From: Clostridium_AD frigoriphilum
GTDB lineage: Bacteria > Bacillota > Clostridia > Clostridiales > Clostridiaceae
Assembly (NCBI RefSeq): GCF_036541405.1
Contig: NZ_JAZHFS010000025.1
Coordinates: 1-64,000, forward strand
Length of the DNA stretch: 64,000 nt
Direction: 5' to 3'
Shown piece by piece: positions 25,611-33,553 of the stretch. Under the pieces are notes generated by a model. The model was not told the DNA's origin. It saw only the letters and a list, made by a program, of their open reading frames with translations, and did not search any database. Position 1 is the stretch's first letter; each line of letters begins with the position of its first letter. Made by a program: the position numbers and the translations under genes.

Positions 25611-25644
25611 ACTCCTTAATATTAGCAGAGCAATATTAAGGAGT
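25611..25644. repeat. 13-bp perfect inverted repeat upstream of the COG2509 gene
   Basis: ACTCCTTAATATT and its exact complement with an 8-nt loop, 57 bp before the start of the dehydrogenase gene. No T tract on either strand, so an operator or mRNA leader hairpin is as likely as a terminator. Confidence 0.6.
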
Positions 25645-25731
25645 CAATACAAAATACGAATATTAGTAATTTGTTTTTAATAATAGTTCGTGTATATTAT
25701 TATTAAAGTACCCTATATACAAATTTAAAAC

Positions 25732-25772
25732 AAAAATGCACTTATTCATATATATTGAATAAGTGTATTTTT
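25732..25772. terminator. Terminator of yhaM
   Basis: 17-bp stem with one G-T pair (AAAAATGCACTTATTCA and partner), TATATAT loop, T run on either strand; 69 bp beyond the yhaM stop. Confidence 0.8.
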
Positions 25773-25840
25773 CCATTATTTAATTGCAAACCTCTCCATT
25801 ATACTTGCTATTTTTATCACGTTTATTAATATATTTTTGT

Positions 25841-26803
25841 CTATTTTTTAAGAAAACTATTATAAATACTTATATTATCTAAGGATCTTATTCTTTCTGA
25901 AAATTTACCTTCTTTTGTATCCCCCAAGGCTTTATTCATATCATACATTCTTGCATCCATTATGTCTAAATGATGTAACATTTCTGCTTCTGGTATCATT
26001 GGTTTTTTAGGACTTCCATATTCTGCTTCATAATGATGAGCAAGTACCATATGTTCTAACAACATTGTTACCTCTTTATCCGCTTTAACCTCAATACTTG
26101 CTGTTTCTATCATTTTAACTCCTTGAATTATATGTCCTAGAAGTTGTCCTTCCACTGAATACTCACTTACAATTCCAAGCTCACTAGCATTCATCTCATA
26201 TATTTTTCCAATATCATGAAGTATTATACCTGCATATAACAAATCTGTATTTAGAAAAGTATAAATCTCGCTTAATTTTTCTCCTGCCTTAAGCATAGTG
26301 GTTGTATGATATAAAAGCCCTGATCTTATAGCATGGTGATTAGACTTAGCTGCCGGGTAATGCATTAGTTTCTCTTCATTATAGGTTAAAATATTAGTAA
26401 CTATATTCTGAATATCTATATTTTCAATTTTAGATAAGTAGTTTAAAACATCATCATACATCTTTTCTGGTGAGTAAGGTGCTACTGCCACATAATCACA
26501 AATTTTTACGTTGTCTTTTTCCTCTGTTAATCTTATTGCTTCAATTTTTAATTGAAGTTTTCCTCTCCATTCATTTACAGTTCCCTTAATTTTAACTAAT
26601 ATGCTTTGTCTAAACTTACTTTCTAATTCATCATTGCATTCCCAAAGTTTTGCATTTATATCACCTGAGGCATCACCTAAATTAAAATCCAAATATTTAT
26701 TTGTATTGCTATTATTAGAAACTTTTGTGTCTACAGACTTTACAACAAAAAAGCCTTCAATCCTATCCCCTTTTTTTATTTCACTTATCTTCTTCATTTC
26801 CAT
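25841..26803 (-). CDS. yhaM: 3'-5' exoribonuclease YhaM family
   Basis: 320 residues. N-terminal OB-fold nucleic-acid domain (about 10-90: SGDINAKLWECND), then an HD phosphohydrolase domain with HH at KSNHHAIRSGLLYHTTTM and LLYAGIILHDIGKIYEM, and HMVLAHHYEAEYGSPKKP. Degrades RNA and some DNA from the 3' end. RBS AAGGAG. Single gene; the 307-bp upstream gap to 27110 is AT-rich and holds only the promoter of the next gene. Confidence 0.92.
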   Translation of the reverse strand: MEMKKISEIKKGDRIEGFFVVKSVDTKVSNNSNTNKYLDFNLGDASGDINAKLWECNDELESKFRQSILVKIKGTVNEWRGKLQLKIEAIRLTEEKDNVKICDYVAVAPYSPEKMYDDVLNYLSKIENIDIQNIVTNILTYNEEKLMHYPAAKSNHHAIRSGLLYHTTTMLKAGEKLSEIYTFLNTDLLYAGIILHDIGKIYEMNASELGIVSEYSVEGQLLGHIIQGVKMIETASIEVKADKEVTMLLEHMVLAHHYEAEYGSPKKPMIPEAEMLHHLDIMDARMYDMNKALGDTKEGKFSERIRSLDNISIYNSFLKK

Positions 26804-27058
26804 ATTTATCTCCTTATATTGTAATAAATGTATTATATAAAATACGTTATGATGATACAGTCAACTAATGTTTCTACACTTATAAAGTGAATCACATAAC
26901 TTTAATATCTCTATCAATTATACATCATTATTCTTTATAAATTAAACTAATTGTTTTATAGCTTAACTATTAATTTTCATTTAACAAATACTTTGATCTA
27001 ACAGATTAAAATATTAAATAAAATATAAGTTTACTAATGTTTCCCAGAATATTTACCG

Positions 27059-27087
27059 TTGCTAAACTATATTGTTTAAGTTATAAT
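27059..27087 (+). promoter_or_regulatory. Sigma-A promoter of the 84-residue membrane protein gene
   Basis: TTGCTA (27059-27064), 17-nt spacer, TATAAT (27082-27087), 23 bp before ATG. Perfect -10, good -35. Confidence 0.7.
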
Positions 27088-27110
27088 TTTTTAATAACGG
27101 AGGTGTACAC

Positions 27111-27365
27111 ATGAACGTTAATTTTTCTAATATTAATCTTAATACCATTATTATGTTTGCATTAGCATTGTTACTTGCTTATCTTGGTATTGCCGTATTT
27201 AAAATGGTTGGAAGGATATTAAGTATTGCACTTGGTATATTTCTTTTAATATATGTCCTTCAACAAGTAGGTATTACCGTTCCTGTATTAACTGATATTC
27301 TTGCCATTTTATTAAATGTGATAACCCCAGTTATAGATGCTGTTAAACATCTAATTGGTTTGTAA
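27111..27365 (+). CDS. Small hydrophobic membrane protein
   Basis: 84 residues with two or three membrane helices (about 13-30, 34-52 and 57-78), few charged residues. Not recognised beyond being a conserved-looking small membrane protein. RBS CGGAGGTG 7 nt upstream and own promoter at 27059-27087. Converges with the NlpC/P60 gene. Confidence 0.75.
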   Translation: MNVNFSNINLNTIIMFALALLLAYLGIAVFKMVGRILSIALGIFLLIYVLQQVGITVPVLTDILAILLNVITPVIDAVKHLIGL

Positions 27366-27420
27366 ACATCAATAATATTTATTTTTAATGAAAGGATTAA
27401 TAGGACAAGCGTAAATTAGC

Positions 27421-28332
27421 TTATTTTATTAATCTTTTTCCTATTACAAAATTATTATTATAGTATCCAGTTAATAAAGATATTTTAATACAATCACCTG
27501 TCTTTGGTGATTGTATAAACTTATTGTTCCCAACATATATACCAACATGGGATACTTGATTAGGTATTGCTAAGTTTGTTCTAAAAAACACCAAATCTCC
27601 CTTTTGAAGACTATTTATATTAATTGATGAACCTACATTTACTTGATCCATAGTTGTTCTAGGTAAATTTATACCTATGCTTTTATAAACATACTGCACA
27701 AGACCTGAACAATCAAATCCACCACTTACATACTTACCCACAACATTAAATTTAGCCGGTGTTGAACCTCCCCATAAATATGGCATGCCCAAAAATGTAT
27801 TTACGTATGCCATTAACCTATCAATATCCTTATCCCTAGATGATTGGGAATTAACTAGGCTTATGTAAGTTTTAGATGTATACCCTACTTTACCATTATA
27901 TATAATTTTATAAAAACTATTTTGCGTTCCATATATATTTACTTTAAGACCTTTTTTTATAATTTCTATAATGTTGTCACCCATAGCAGCTTCTTTTCTC
28001 ACATTTAAACTATATGCTGTAACAATACCTGTTCCCATAGATTTTAACAGTGATATATTCACACTGCTTGTACTATTTATTGTCGTTATTTTAACATATG
28101 AACTGTATATATATCCAGTCTTCCCTTTATAATTTATTTTATAGAAGTTTCCCTCTTTTCCAAGTGTATTCACCATAGTATTTCTCAAAAGTGAAGTTAT
28201 AATAGGAGATGACAGTGAAGATTTTTGCCTTACGCATAATGAACTTGCATTTATTATTCCACTATCAGCAAATACAGTATGTGAACTTGCCATAATAAAT
28301 AAAACTGCTATAAAAGTTATTATTTTTTTCAT
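27421..28332 (-). CDS. Secreted SH3b-NlpC/P60 cell-wall hydrolase
   Basis: 303 residues. Signal peptide MKKIITFIAVLFIMASSHTV ending about ADS; two bacterial SH3 domains (about 25-85 and 100-155, each with YKGKTGYIYSSYV / YNGKVGYTSKTYI); C-terminal NlpC/P60 cysteine peptidase with YLWGGSTPAKF, catalytic Cys in GGFDCSGLVQYVYK and His in SHVGIYVGNNKFI. Cleaves peptide stems of peptidoglycan. RBS TTGGAGATGG. Confidence 0.93.
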   Translation of the reverse strand: MKKIITFIAVLFIMASSHTVFADSGIINASSLCVRQKSSLSSPIITSLLRNTMVNTLGKEGNFYKINYKGKTGYIYSSYVKITTINSTSSVNISLLKSMGTGIVTAYSLNVRKEAAMGDNIIEIIKKGLKVNIYGTQNSFYKIIYNGKVGYTSKTYISLVNSQSSRDKDIDRLMAYVNTFLGMPYLWGGSTPAKFNVVGKYVSGGFDCSGLVQYVYKSIGINLPRTTMDQVNVGSSININSLQKGDLVFFRTNLAIPNQVSHVGIYVGNNKFIQSPKTGDCIKISLLTGYYNNNFVIGKRLIK

Positions 28333-28491
28333 ATACCCATCTCCAACAATTACATATTATTACTTTTGTTGGTATTATTGTAACATGGATCGGCTATTTT
28401 TTATATACTTATAATTAAATATAATAATATGTACTATTACTTTTATACTTTATAACACAAAAGTTACGAGGTTATAATTATACCCATATAT

Positions 28492-28530
28492 AGAAAAAAG
28501 CAGTTAAGATTAAACCTTAACTACTTTTCT
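28492..28530 (-). terminator. Hairpin terminator downstream of a 29-residue frame
   Basis: Stem AGTTAAG/CTTAACT extended by AGAAAA/TTTTCT, minus-strand T-rich tail. It follows the small minus-strand frame 28574-28663. Confidence 0.65.
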
Positions 28531-28573
28531 AACTCGCTATTGTTTTAATTTATTACCCTTCTATATCCTATGC

Positions 28574-28663
28574 TTAAAAATTCTTGCCACAAGCAACTAA
28601 TCTTTTATCACTTTTTATTAATTTGCTTTTGTCTACTCCAACCTTAACTTTTATTTTTTTCAT
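28574..28663 (-). CDS. Possible 29-residue basic peptide
   Basis: Minus-strand frame MKKIKVKVGVDKSKLIKSDK followed by RLVACGKNF. GGTGAGG lies 10 nt upstream and a terminator follows 44 bp downstream. Too short to judge by composition. No other gene seen in the 618-bp gap 28333-28950. Confidence 0.4.
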   Translation of the reverse strand: MKKIKVKVGVDKSKLIKSDKRLVACGKNF

Positions 28664-28950
28664 ATACATTCAACCTCACCTTATACGTAATTACACTTTA
28701 AGTGCTCAAACAGTAACCTTTTAACTTCTTATTTTTCACATCTACTAGTATTATTACCAATAATATTTCATCTTAATCAACTTCCATTATTATATATATG
28801 GTGAATATATATAAATAATGCTTTTTTATAAATAACATAATATTTACATACCCATTTGATATTTATACAACAATTTGTGATTATAATTAAATTAACAATA
28901 AGATAAGTTAGTTAATCAAATGGAAATAAAATGATTACAAAGGAGAAAAT

Positions 28951-29628
28951 ATGGATATTTTAATTAATTTTATAAATGAAATAATGCATATTGATACGTA
29001 TTTAACTTTGATAGTGCAGCAGTATGGGGTATTAAGCTATGTTATTCTTTTCTTAATTATATTTTGCGAAACAGGTCTAGTTATCACACCATTCTTACCA
29101 GGAGACTCCATGTTATTTGCCGCAGGAGCTCTCGCAGGGATTGGATCAATGAATATATTTACTCTTCTAATAGTGGTATATATTGCAGCAGTACTCGGCG
29201 ATACTGCTAATTACCATCTTGGCAAAACTATAGGGAAAAAGATATTAGAAAATGATACCATAAAGTTTATTGACAAAGATTACTTAAAAAAAGCTCAAAT
29301 ATTCTATGAAAAACATGGCTCAATGACAATCGTAATAGGCCGTTTTATTCCAATAATTAGAACCTTTGTCCCCTTCGTAGCTGGTATTTCTAAAATGAAT
29401 TACTCAAAATTTATACCTTATAATATTCTTGGCGGTGGATTATGGGTAAGTTTGTTCCTAGGTGGAGGATACTTCTTTGGCAATTTATCTTTTGTTAAAA
29501 CTCATTTTTCTTATATGTTAATAGCTATAATGATCATTTCATTACTCCCAGGAATTATAGTATTCATGCAAGAAAAAAGTAAGAAAAATGGAGATATGCA
29601 AAATGATATTCCAAGTACTGAGATATAA
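28951..29628 (+). CDS. DedA-family membrane protein
   Basis: 225 residues, about five membrane helices. Family landmarks: FCETGLVITPFLPGDSMLF, GDTANYHLGKTIGKK, and GRFIPIIRTFVPFVAGISKM with the conserved arginines. DedA proteins act in membrane lipid homeostasis, including recycling of undecaprenyl or other phospholipid carriers. RBS AAAGGAG. Followed by a strong bidirectional terminator. Confidence 0.92.
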   Translation: MDILINFINEIMHIDTYLTLIVQQYGVLSYVILFLIIFCETGLVITPFLPGDSMLFAAGALAGIGSMNIFTLLIVVYIAAVLGDTANYHLGKTIGKKILENDTIKFIDKDYLKKAQIFYEKHGSMTIVIGRFIPIIRTFVPFVAGISKMNYSKFIPYNILGGGLWVSLFLGGGYFFGNLSFVKTHFSYMLIAIMIISLLPGIIVFMQEKSKKNGDMQNDIPSTEI

Positions 29629-29656
29629 TTATTAGCTATTTATATATAAGCAATAA

Positions 29657-29705
29657 AAAATGAGTGTATCAAGATGATTAAAAATCGTCTTGATACACTC
29701 ATTTT
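29657..29705. terminator. Bidirectional terminator between dedA and tRNA-Thr
   Basis: 23-bp stem with one G-T/A-G irregularity (AAAATGAGTGTATCAAGA and partner), 3-nt loop; A/T runs on both sides. Confidence 0.9.
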
Positions 29706-29719
29706 GTTTGATTTACAAT

Positions 29720-29795
29720 TGGAGCTGAAAAAGGGGATCGAACCCTCGACCTACGCGTTACGAGTGCGTTACTCTACCAACTGAGCTATTTCAGC
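29720..29795 (-). tRNA. tRNA-Thr (anticodon CGU)
   Basis: 5' GCTGAAATAGCTCAGTTGG, anticodon loop CTCGTAA (CGT), T arm GAGGGTTCGATCCCCTT, encoded CCA. The anticodon stem ACGCA/CGCGT has an A-C mismatch at the pair next to the loop. Complements the UGU isoacceptor at 18198-18272. Confidence 0.93.
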
Positions 29796-29827
29796 ATATA
29801 TTAAAAAGTTCTAACTATTACATTTGT

Positions 29828-30154
29828 TTAATAACGATACAAATTTTTGTTAAGTTTTAATCCATTTGCATCAGTAAATACATTGGTAACAATCAAAATT
29901 AAATCAACTAACACCCATATTCCAAAACCACCAAAAGTTAAAATCATTAAAATCCCTGTACCTATTTTCCCTACATAAAACCTATGGATACCTACTGCAC
30001 CAAAGAAAATACACAGCAACAAAGTGAGTAGCCAGTTTTTCGAACTAATATTTCGATCCTGCGTCATATTAGTTTGAATCAATAAATTAATGCCACAAAT
30101 TTTACAAAAATTAGATCCATCATCATTTTGAGAATTACAATTATGACAGAACAT
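29828..30154 (-). CDS. Zinc-ribbon plus TM2-domain membrane protein
   Basis: 108 residues. N-terminal zinc ribbon FCHNCNSQNDDGSNFCKICG (two CxxC), linker, then a TM2 domain with two membrane helices and the family turn GAVGIHRFYVGKIGTGIL. Function unknown. RBS AAAGGGTGA. Downstream of it, after 32 bp, lies tRNA-Thr on the same strand. Confidence 0.85.
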   Translation of the reverse strand: MFCHNCNSQNDDGSNFCKICGINLLIQTNMTQDRNISSKNWLLTLLLCIFFGAVGIHRFYVGKIGTGILMILTFGGFGIWVLVDLILIVTNVFTDANGLKLNKNLYRY

Positions 30155-30270
30155 TGAATCACCCTTTTTTATATTATTTGGAATACCTTATTTATATTTT
30201 ATCATATGTGTCAATACTTTACTATATATATAAATGGAGTATTTATTAAAAAGTTATAAACTTAAACATA

Positions 30271-30304
30271 TAGATAGGAGTGACTTTTACGTCACTCCTA
30301 TCTA
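30271..30304. terminator. 14-bp perfect hairpin overlapping the ParR-like stop codon
   Basis: TAGATAGGAGTGAC and its exact complement with a 6-nt loop; the last stem bases include the stop codon (30302-30304). Ends the ParM/ParR-like transcript; the T-run is weak. Confidence 0.65.
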
Positions 30305-30691
30305 TAGAGACATATCTTTTACGCAGCTAAGCCTTTTCATATAATCACTTTCAACAGAATCTATATCTTTTTTTTGTTTCTCCTCTTTTATTTTGTTACC
30401 ATCAACTAAATCGCTAGTCTTTAAATCAGAATCTGGCATAGCACTTTTAAAAAGATCCCCAACTATATTACCTATATACTCTTTAACCTGCGGATTATCT
30501 AAAATATTTGCAATATCTACAGTATCTAATTTCTTAACTTTATCACCATAGTCCCTATAAAACCTTAACGCTTGCTTAATAAGTTTGGAATTATTTATAC
30601 CCTTCTTCTCCATATTACCCACATAATTTATTAAATCTTTGTCTGTTTCATCTCCTAAATTTGATGATACAGTTTTACGGAGTGCCCCCAT
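30302..30691 (-). CDS. ParR-like partner of the actin homologue
   Basis: 129 residues. N-terminal 45 residues (RKTVSSNLGDETDKDLINYV, SKLIKQALRFYRDYGD) fit a ribbon-helix-helix or short helix DNA-binding domain, followed by an acidic/lysine-rich tail. ParR proteins of ParMRC plasmid-segregation systems have this size and layout: DNA binding at the N-terminus and a C-terminal tail that binds the actin filament. Starts 2 nt after the ParM-like stop, so it is co-translated. Assignment is by position and layout, not by clear sequence match. Confidence 0.6.
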   Translation of the reverse strand: MGALRKTVSSNLGDETDKDLINYVGNMEKKGINNSKLIKQALRFYRDYGDKVKKLDTVDIANILDNPQVKEYIGNIVGDLFKSAMPDSDLKTSDLVDGNKIKEEKQKKDIDSVESDYMKRLSCVKDMSL

Positions 30692-30693
30692 GA

Positions 30694-31749
30694 TTATTGC
30701 CTCTCAACATTGGTTGCAGCAACTTCTTTATTTCCATCCAAGTATTCTAATACTAAAAGCTCTTTATATCTTTCAGCAAATAGTATAGCATTTGCACATT
30801 GAGGATTCTTATTTTCAATTAGTTTTGGCTCAGTTTTTGTGAACTCAGTTTGTAAATATTCTAGTAATAGAATAGCAGGCCCACCTATTATTCTTATATC
30901 TTTACAAGTATTCGGTTTAAAAGAGCTATTAATTGAACTGATTGCTTTCTCTACATAAGGTCTTAACACTAAATCTTTAATGTCTTGCAACACATTATCG
31001 TCCCCAAAAGGTAGTTCATTGTCCTCTAAAAATTCAATAGCATCCGATATATCATAATTACCATCAGACCCTTCAGCTGAGTTAAACTTAGTAAGAAGTG
31101 CTTCTATTGTTGGTTCAAATCCATGTTGTGCAAAACTACTGGCCTTAGTCATTCCAAGTACTTTATTACCAAATTCATCTTTTTCATATTTCCAATGAGA
31201 CACATCTAAAGTACCACCACCGAAATCAAGTAATAGCATTGGGTAACTAAATGTTTCCATTGTTTCAGCACTTAACGTTCCCCCTTGTTTGAATACTTGT
31301 ACATCTAAAATTTCTATATCATATGTTACATTATTTATAGTTATAGTTTGCTTCTCCATCTTCTTAATTTCATTTTTTAGTGGAACACTATGATCTATAT
31401 AATATTCTGCTGGGAGTCCCACAGCAAGCCTTACCCTTATCTTAGTTTCACCCTTAAAGCTTAATGCAATAGCATTAAGTAGGTTTAACTTATAATGGTC
31501 TGACATATATTTATTAGCTTCCATATTTAGTTTACCTTCCTTGTTTCCTACTGTAAATAACTTACCATTCCAAATAATGTTACTTATTCCTGTAGCCCTC
31601 GAGCCATGTTTACTTACAGCAGATACACGACTCGCAAAAGTTACATTAGTACTTGTTTTTGTAAATGTATTTCCTATATCTACAGTTAATACTGACGCCA
31701 ACACTTTATTTAATGCAGGATATTTTTTTGATATTTCTGTTAAGTTCAT
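30694..31749 (-). CDS. ParM/StbA-like actin ATPase
   Basis: 351 residues, actin/Hsp70 ATPase fold of the plasmid-segregation type: phosphate 1 LTVDIGNTFTKTS (22-34), phosphate 2 LLLDFGGGTLDVS (172-184), adenosine motif IRIIGGPAILLLEYL (285-299). Lacks MreB or FtsA features. Such proteins polymerise and push replicons apart. RBS AGGAGG 8 nt before ATG. It forms a two-gene operon with the ParR-like gene and is preceded by palindromes at 31871-31916. Its place between a tRNA and dnaB on the chromosome is unusual. Confidence 0.85.
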   Translation of the reverse strand: MNLTEISKKYPALNKVLASVLTVDIGNTFTKTSTNVTFASRVSAVSKHGSRATGISNIIWNGKLFTVGNKEGKLNMEANKYMSDHYKLNLLNAIALSFKGETKIRVRLAVGLPAEYYIDHSVPLKNEIKKMEKQTITINNVTYDIEILDVQVFKQGGTLSAETMETFSYPMLLLDFGGGTLDVSHWKYEKDEFGNKVLGMTKASSFAQHGFEPTIEALLTKFNSAEGSDGNYDISDAIEFLEDNELPFGDDNVLQDIKDLVLRPYVEKAISSINSSFKPNTCKDIRIIGGPAILLLEYLQTEFTKTEPKLIENKNPQCANAILFAERYKELLVLEYLDGNKEVAATNVERQ

Positions 31750-31837
31750 TTCATATTCCTCCTAAATTTTTCTATTTGTTCTTTCTTGTTATATATTCTA
31801 TATTTTAGGTTAATATCCTTCTTTTAATTGCTTTAAT

Positions 31838-31916
31838 TGTAAATATTTATAAATATATCTGTAATTGTTTATTTACATACCTGTAAATATATATATGTAT
31901 ATTTACAAATGTAAAC
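31838..31916. promoter_or_regulatory. Cluster of TTTACA/TGTAAA half-sites upstream of the actin operon (candidate parC/operator)
   Basis: Two inverted repeats: ATTTACA-N4-TGTAAAT at 31871-31888 and TTTACA-AA-TGTAAA at 31902-31915, plus a lone TGTAAAT at 31838. Set in very AT-rich alternating sequence. ParMRC systems place parC, bound by ParR, in front of parM, and it also acts as operator; this cluster is at that position. Confidence 0.55.
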
Positions 31917-32011
31917 ATACATATATATATTTAAGAAAAAATCCTTAATAACACTCCTGTGATAACAACCTCTTCATTATTCTTCATATGCAAATAAAAA
32001 TAGGACAAAAA

Positions 32012-32050
32012 AATAGGACAACAAAATTTTATAAATTTTGTTATCCTATT
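32012..32050 (-). terminator. Terminator of dnaB
   Basis: 18-bp stem (one mismatch) AATAGGACAACAAAATTT with a TATA-type loop, 9 bp beyond the dnaB stop. Confidence 0.8.
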
Positions 32051-32058
32051 ATAATTTA

Positions 32059-33390
32059 TTAGTCTCTGTGAATTACATCAAGCCTTGCAAATTTACTGAA
32101 TTGACCTATCCATGCAAGTTTTACTGTTCCTATAGGACCATTTCTTTGTTTTGCTATTATAAGTTCTGCTACGTTTTTATCTTCCGTCTCCTCATTATAG
32201 TATTCATCTCTATATAAGAACATAACAAGATCAGCATCCTGCTCAATGGATCCTGACTCTCTAAGGTCAGATAGCATAGGACGATGGTCCGTTCTTTGCT
32301 CTGGAGCACGTGATAGCTGTGATAATGCTATAACTGGACACTGCATCTCTTTTGCGAGTGCTTTAATAGATCTAGATATTTCTGATACTTCCTGTTGTCT
32401 ACTTTCTGTATTGCTTCCAGTCATAAGCTGAAGGTAATCTATGACTATCATATCTATTCCATGTTCCATTTTTAATTTTCTACATTTTGAACGCATATCC
32501 ATAACAGAAGTTCCTGCTGTATCATCAATGAATATTTTAGCAGCCGCAAGTGGTCCGGATGCTTTTGCTATATTTTCCCAGTCTCTATCTTCTAAATCAC
32601 CATGTCTAAGCTTTGACATATCAACATTTGCTTCTGAACATAATAGTTTATAGGAAAGTTGTTCTTTAGACATTTCCAGAGAAAATACAGCAACGCTCTT
32701 ACCCTGTCTAAGAGCCGCATACTCGGCAAGATTTAGTGCAAATGTAGTTTTACCCATAGACGGTCTAGCTGCAATAAGGATCATATCACCCTTTTGAAAT
32801 CCAGCTGTTTTATCATCAAGTTCTGGGAACCCACTAGATATACCAGTTGTTTCGCCTTTATTGTTAAAGATTCTTTCTATTTCTAGAAATCCTCGCTCAA
32901 GCACTGTGTTCATAGGCTCAAAGTCTCCTGCATTTTTTTTCTGTGATATGTTAAATACCTTTTGCTCTGCAAGATCCATTACTGCTTCTACGTCATCTTG
33001 TTTATTATAACAATTTTCTATAATCTCAGTAGAAGATTTAATAAGTTTTCTTAAAGTAGATTTATCCTCTACAATTTTTATGTAAGAACTTAAATTAGCT
33101 GTGGAGGGTATTGAATTACTTATCTCTGAAATATAAGTAATCCCCCCTGAAGCTTCTAGTTTTTCAGCCGAACGTAAATGCTCAAGTAATGTAATCATGT
33201 CAATAGGTGTATCCTTTTGATATAATTCATATATTGCGCTAAATATAACTTTATGAGAATCCCTGTAAAAATCATCGCCCTTTAAAACCTCCACCACTCT
33301 TGATATTGCGGTTTTATCTATAAGCATTGATCCAATTACTGATTGTTCTGCTTCTAAGTTATACGGTAAACTTCTGAGGGGTGTATCCAT
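32059..33390 (-). CDS. dnaB: Replicative DNA helicase
   Basis: 443 residues. N-terminal DnaB domain (LPYNLEAEQSVIGSMLID), linker, RecA-like C-terminal domain with Walker A ARPSMGKTTFALNLA, Walker B IDMIVIDYLQLMTG and H4 motif SRQQEVSEISRSIKALA (about 345-361). Unwinds DNA at the fork and is loaded by the DnaD/DnaI-like pair at 16080-18039. RBS TAGGAGAG. In Bacillus this gene also lies next to rplI; here lonC is between. Confidence 0.96.
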   Translation of the reverse strand: MDTPLRSLPYNLEAEQSVIGSMLIDKTAISRVVEVLKGDDFYRDSHKVIFSAIYELYQKDTPIDMITLLEHLRSAEKLEASGGITYISEISNSIPSTANLSSYIKIVEDKSTLRKLIKSSTEIIENCYNKQDDVEAVMDLAEQKVFNISQKKNAGDFEPMNTVLERGFLEIERIFNNKGETTGISSGFPELDDKTAGFQKGDMILIAARPSMGKTTFALNLAEYAALRQGKSVAVFSLEMSKEQLSYKLLCSEANVDMSKLRHGDLEDRDWENIAKASGPLAAAKIFIDDTAGTSVMDMRSKCRKLKMEHGIDMIVIDYLQLMTGSNTESRQQEVSEISRSIKALAKEMQCPVIALSQLSRAPEQRTDHRPMLSDLRESGSIEQDADLVMFLYRDEYYNEETEDKNVAELIIAKQRNGPIGTVKLAWIGQFSKFARLDVIHRD

Positions 33391-33425
33391 TATCTATCTC
33401 TCCTAAATTAATCTTTTATGCCCTT

Positions 33426-33460
33426 CTAAAAATGCAGCACCGAAGGTGCTGCATTTTTAG
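33426..33460 (-). terminator. Terminator of lonC
   Basis: 16-bp perfect stem CTAAAAATGCAGCACC with GAA loop, T5 on the minus strand, in the lonC-dnaB gap. Confidence 0.9.
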
Positions 33461-33491
33461 GGCCATTAATTGTAGTTTATTTTTAATAATT

Positions 33492-33529
33492 ACATTATGT
33501 TAATGAACAGACATTATGTTAATGAACAG
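33492..33529. repeat. 19-bp tandem duplication after lonC
   Basis: ACATTATGTTAATGAACAG occurs twice in direct tandem. The half GTTAATGAA also forms the last codons of lonC (33559-33567), so the repeat looks derived from the 3' end of the gene. Confidence 0.8.
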
Positions 33530-33553
33530 ACCTTAAGTTGATACAAAGTAACT

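Noticed and set aside
29700..31925. Prophage or integrative element at tRNA-Thr(CGU) carrying the actin cassette.
   Set aside because: No integrase, no second tRNA-end repeat and no phage genes seen; insertion remains possible but is not supported.
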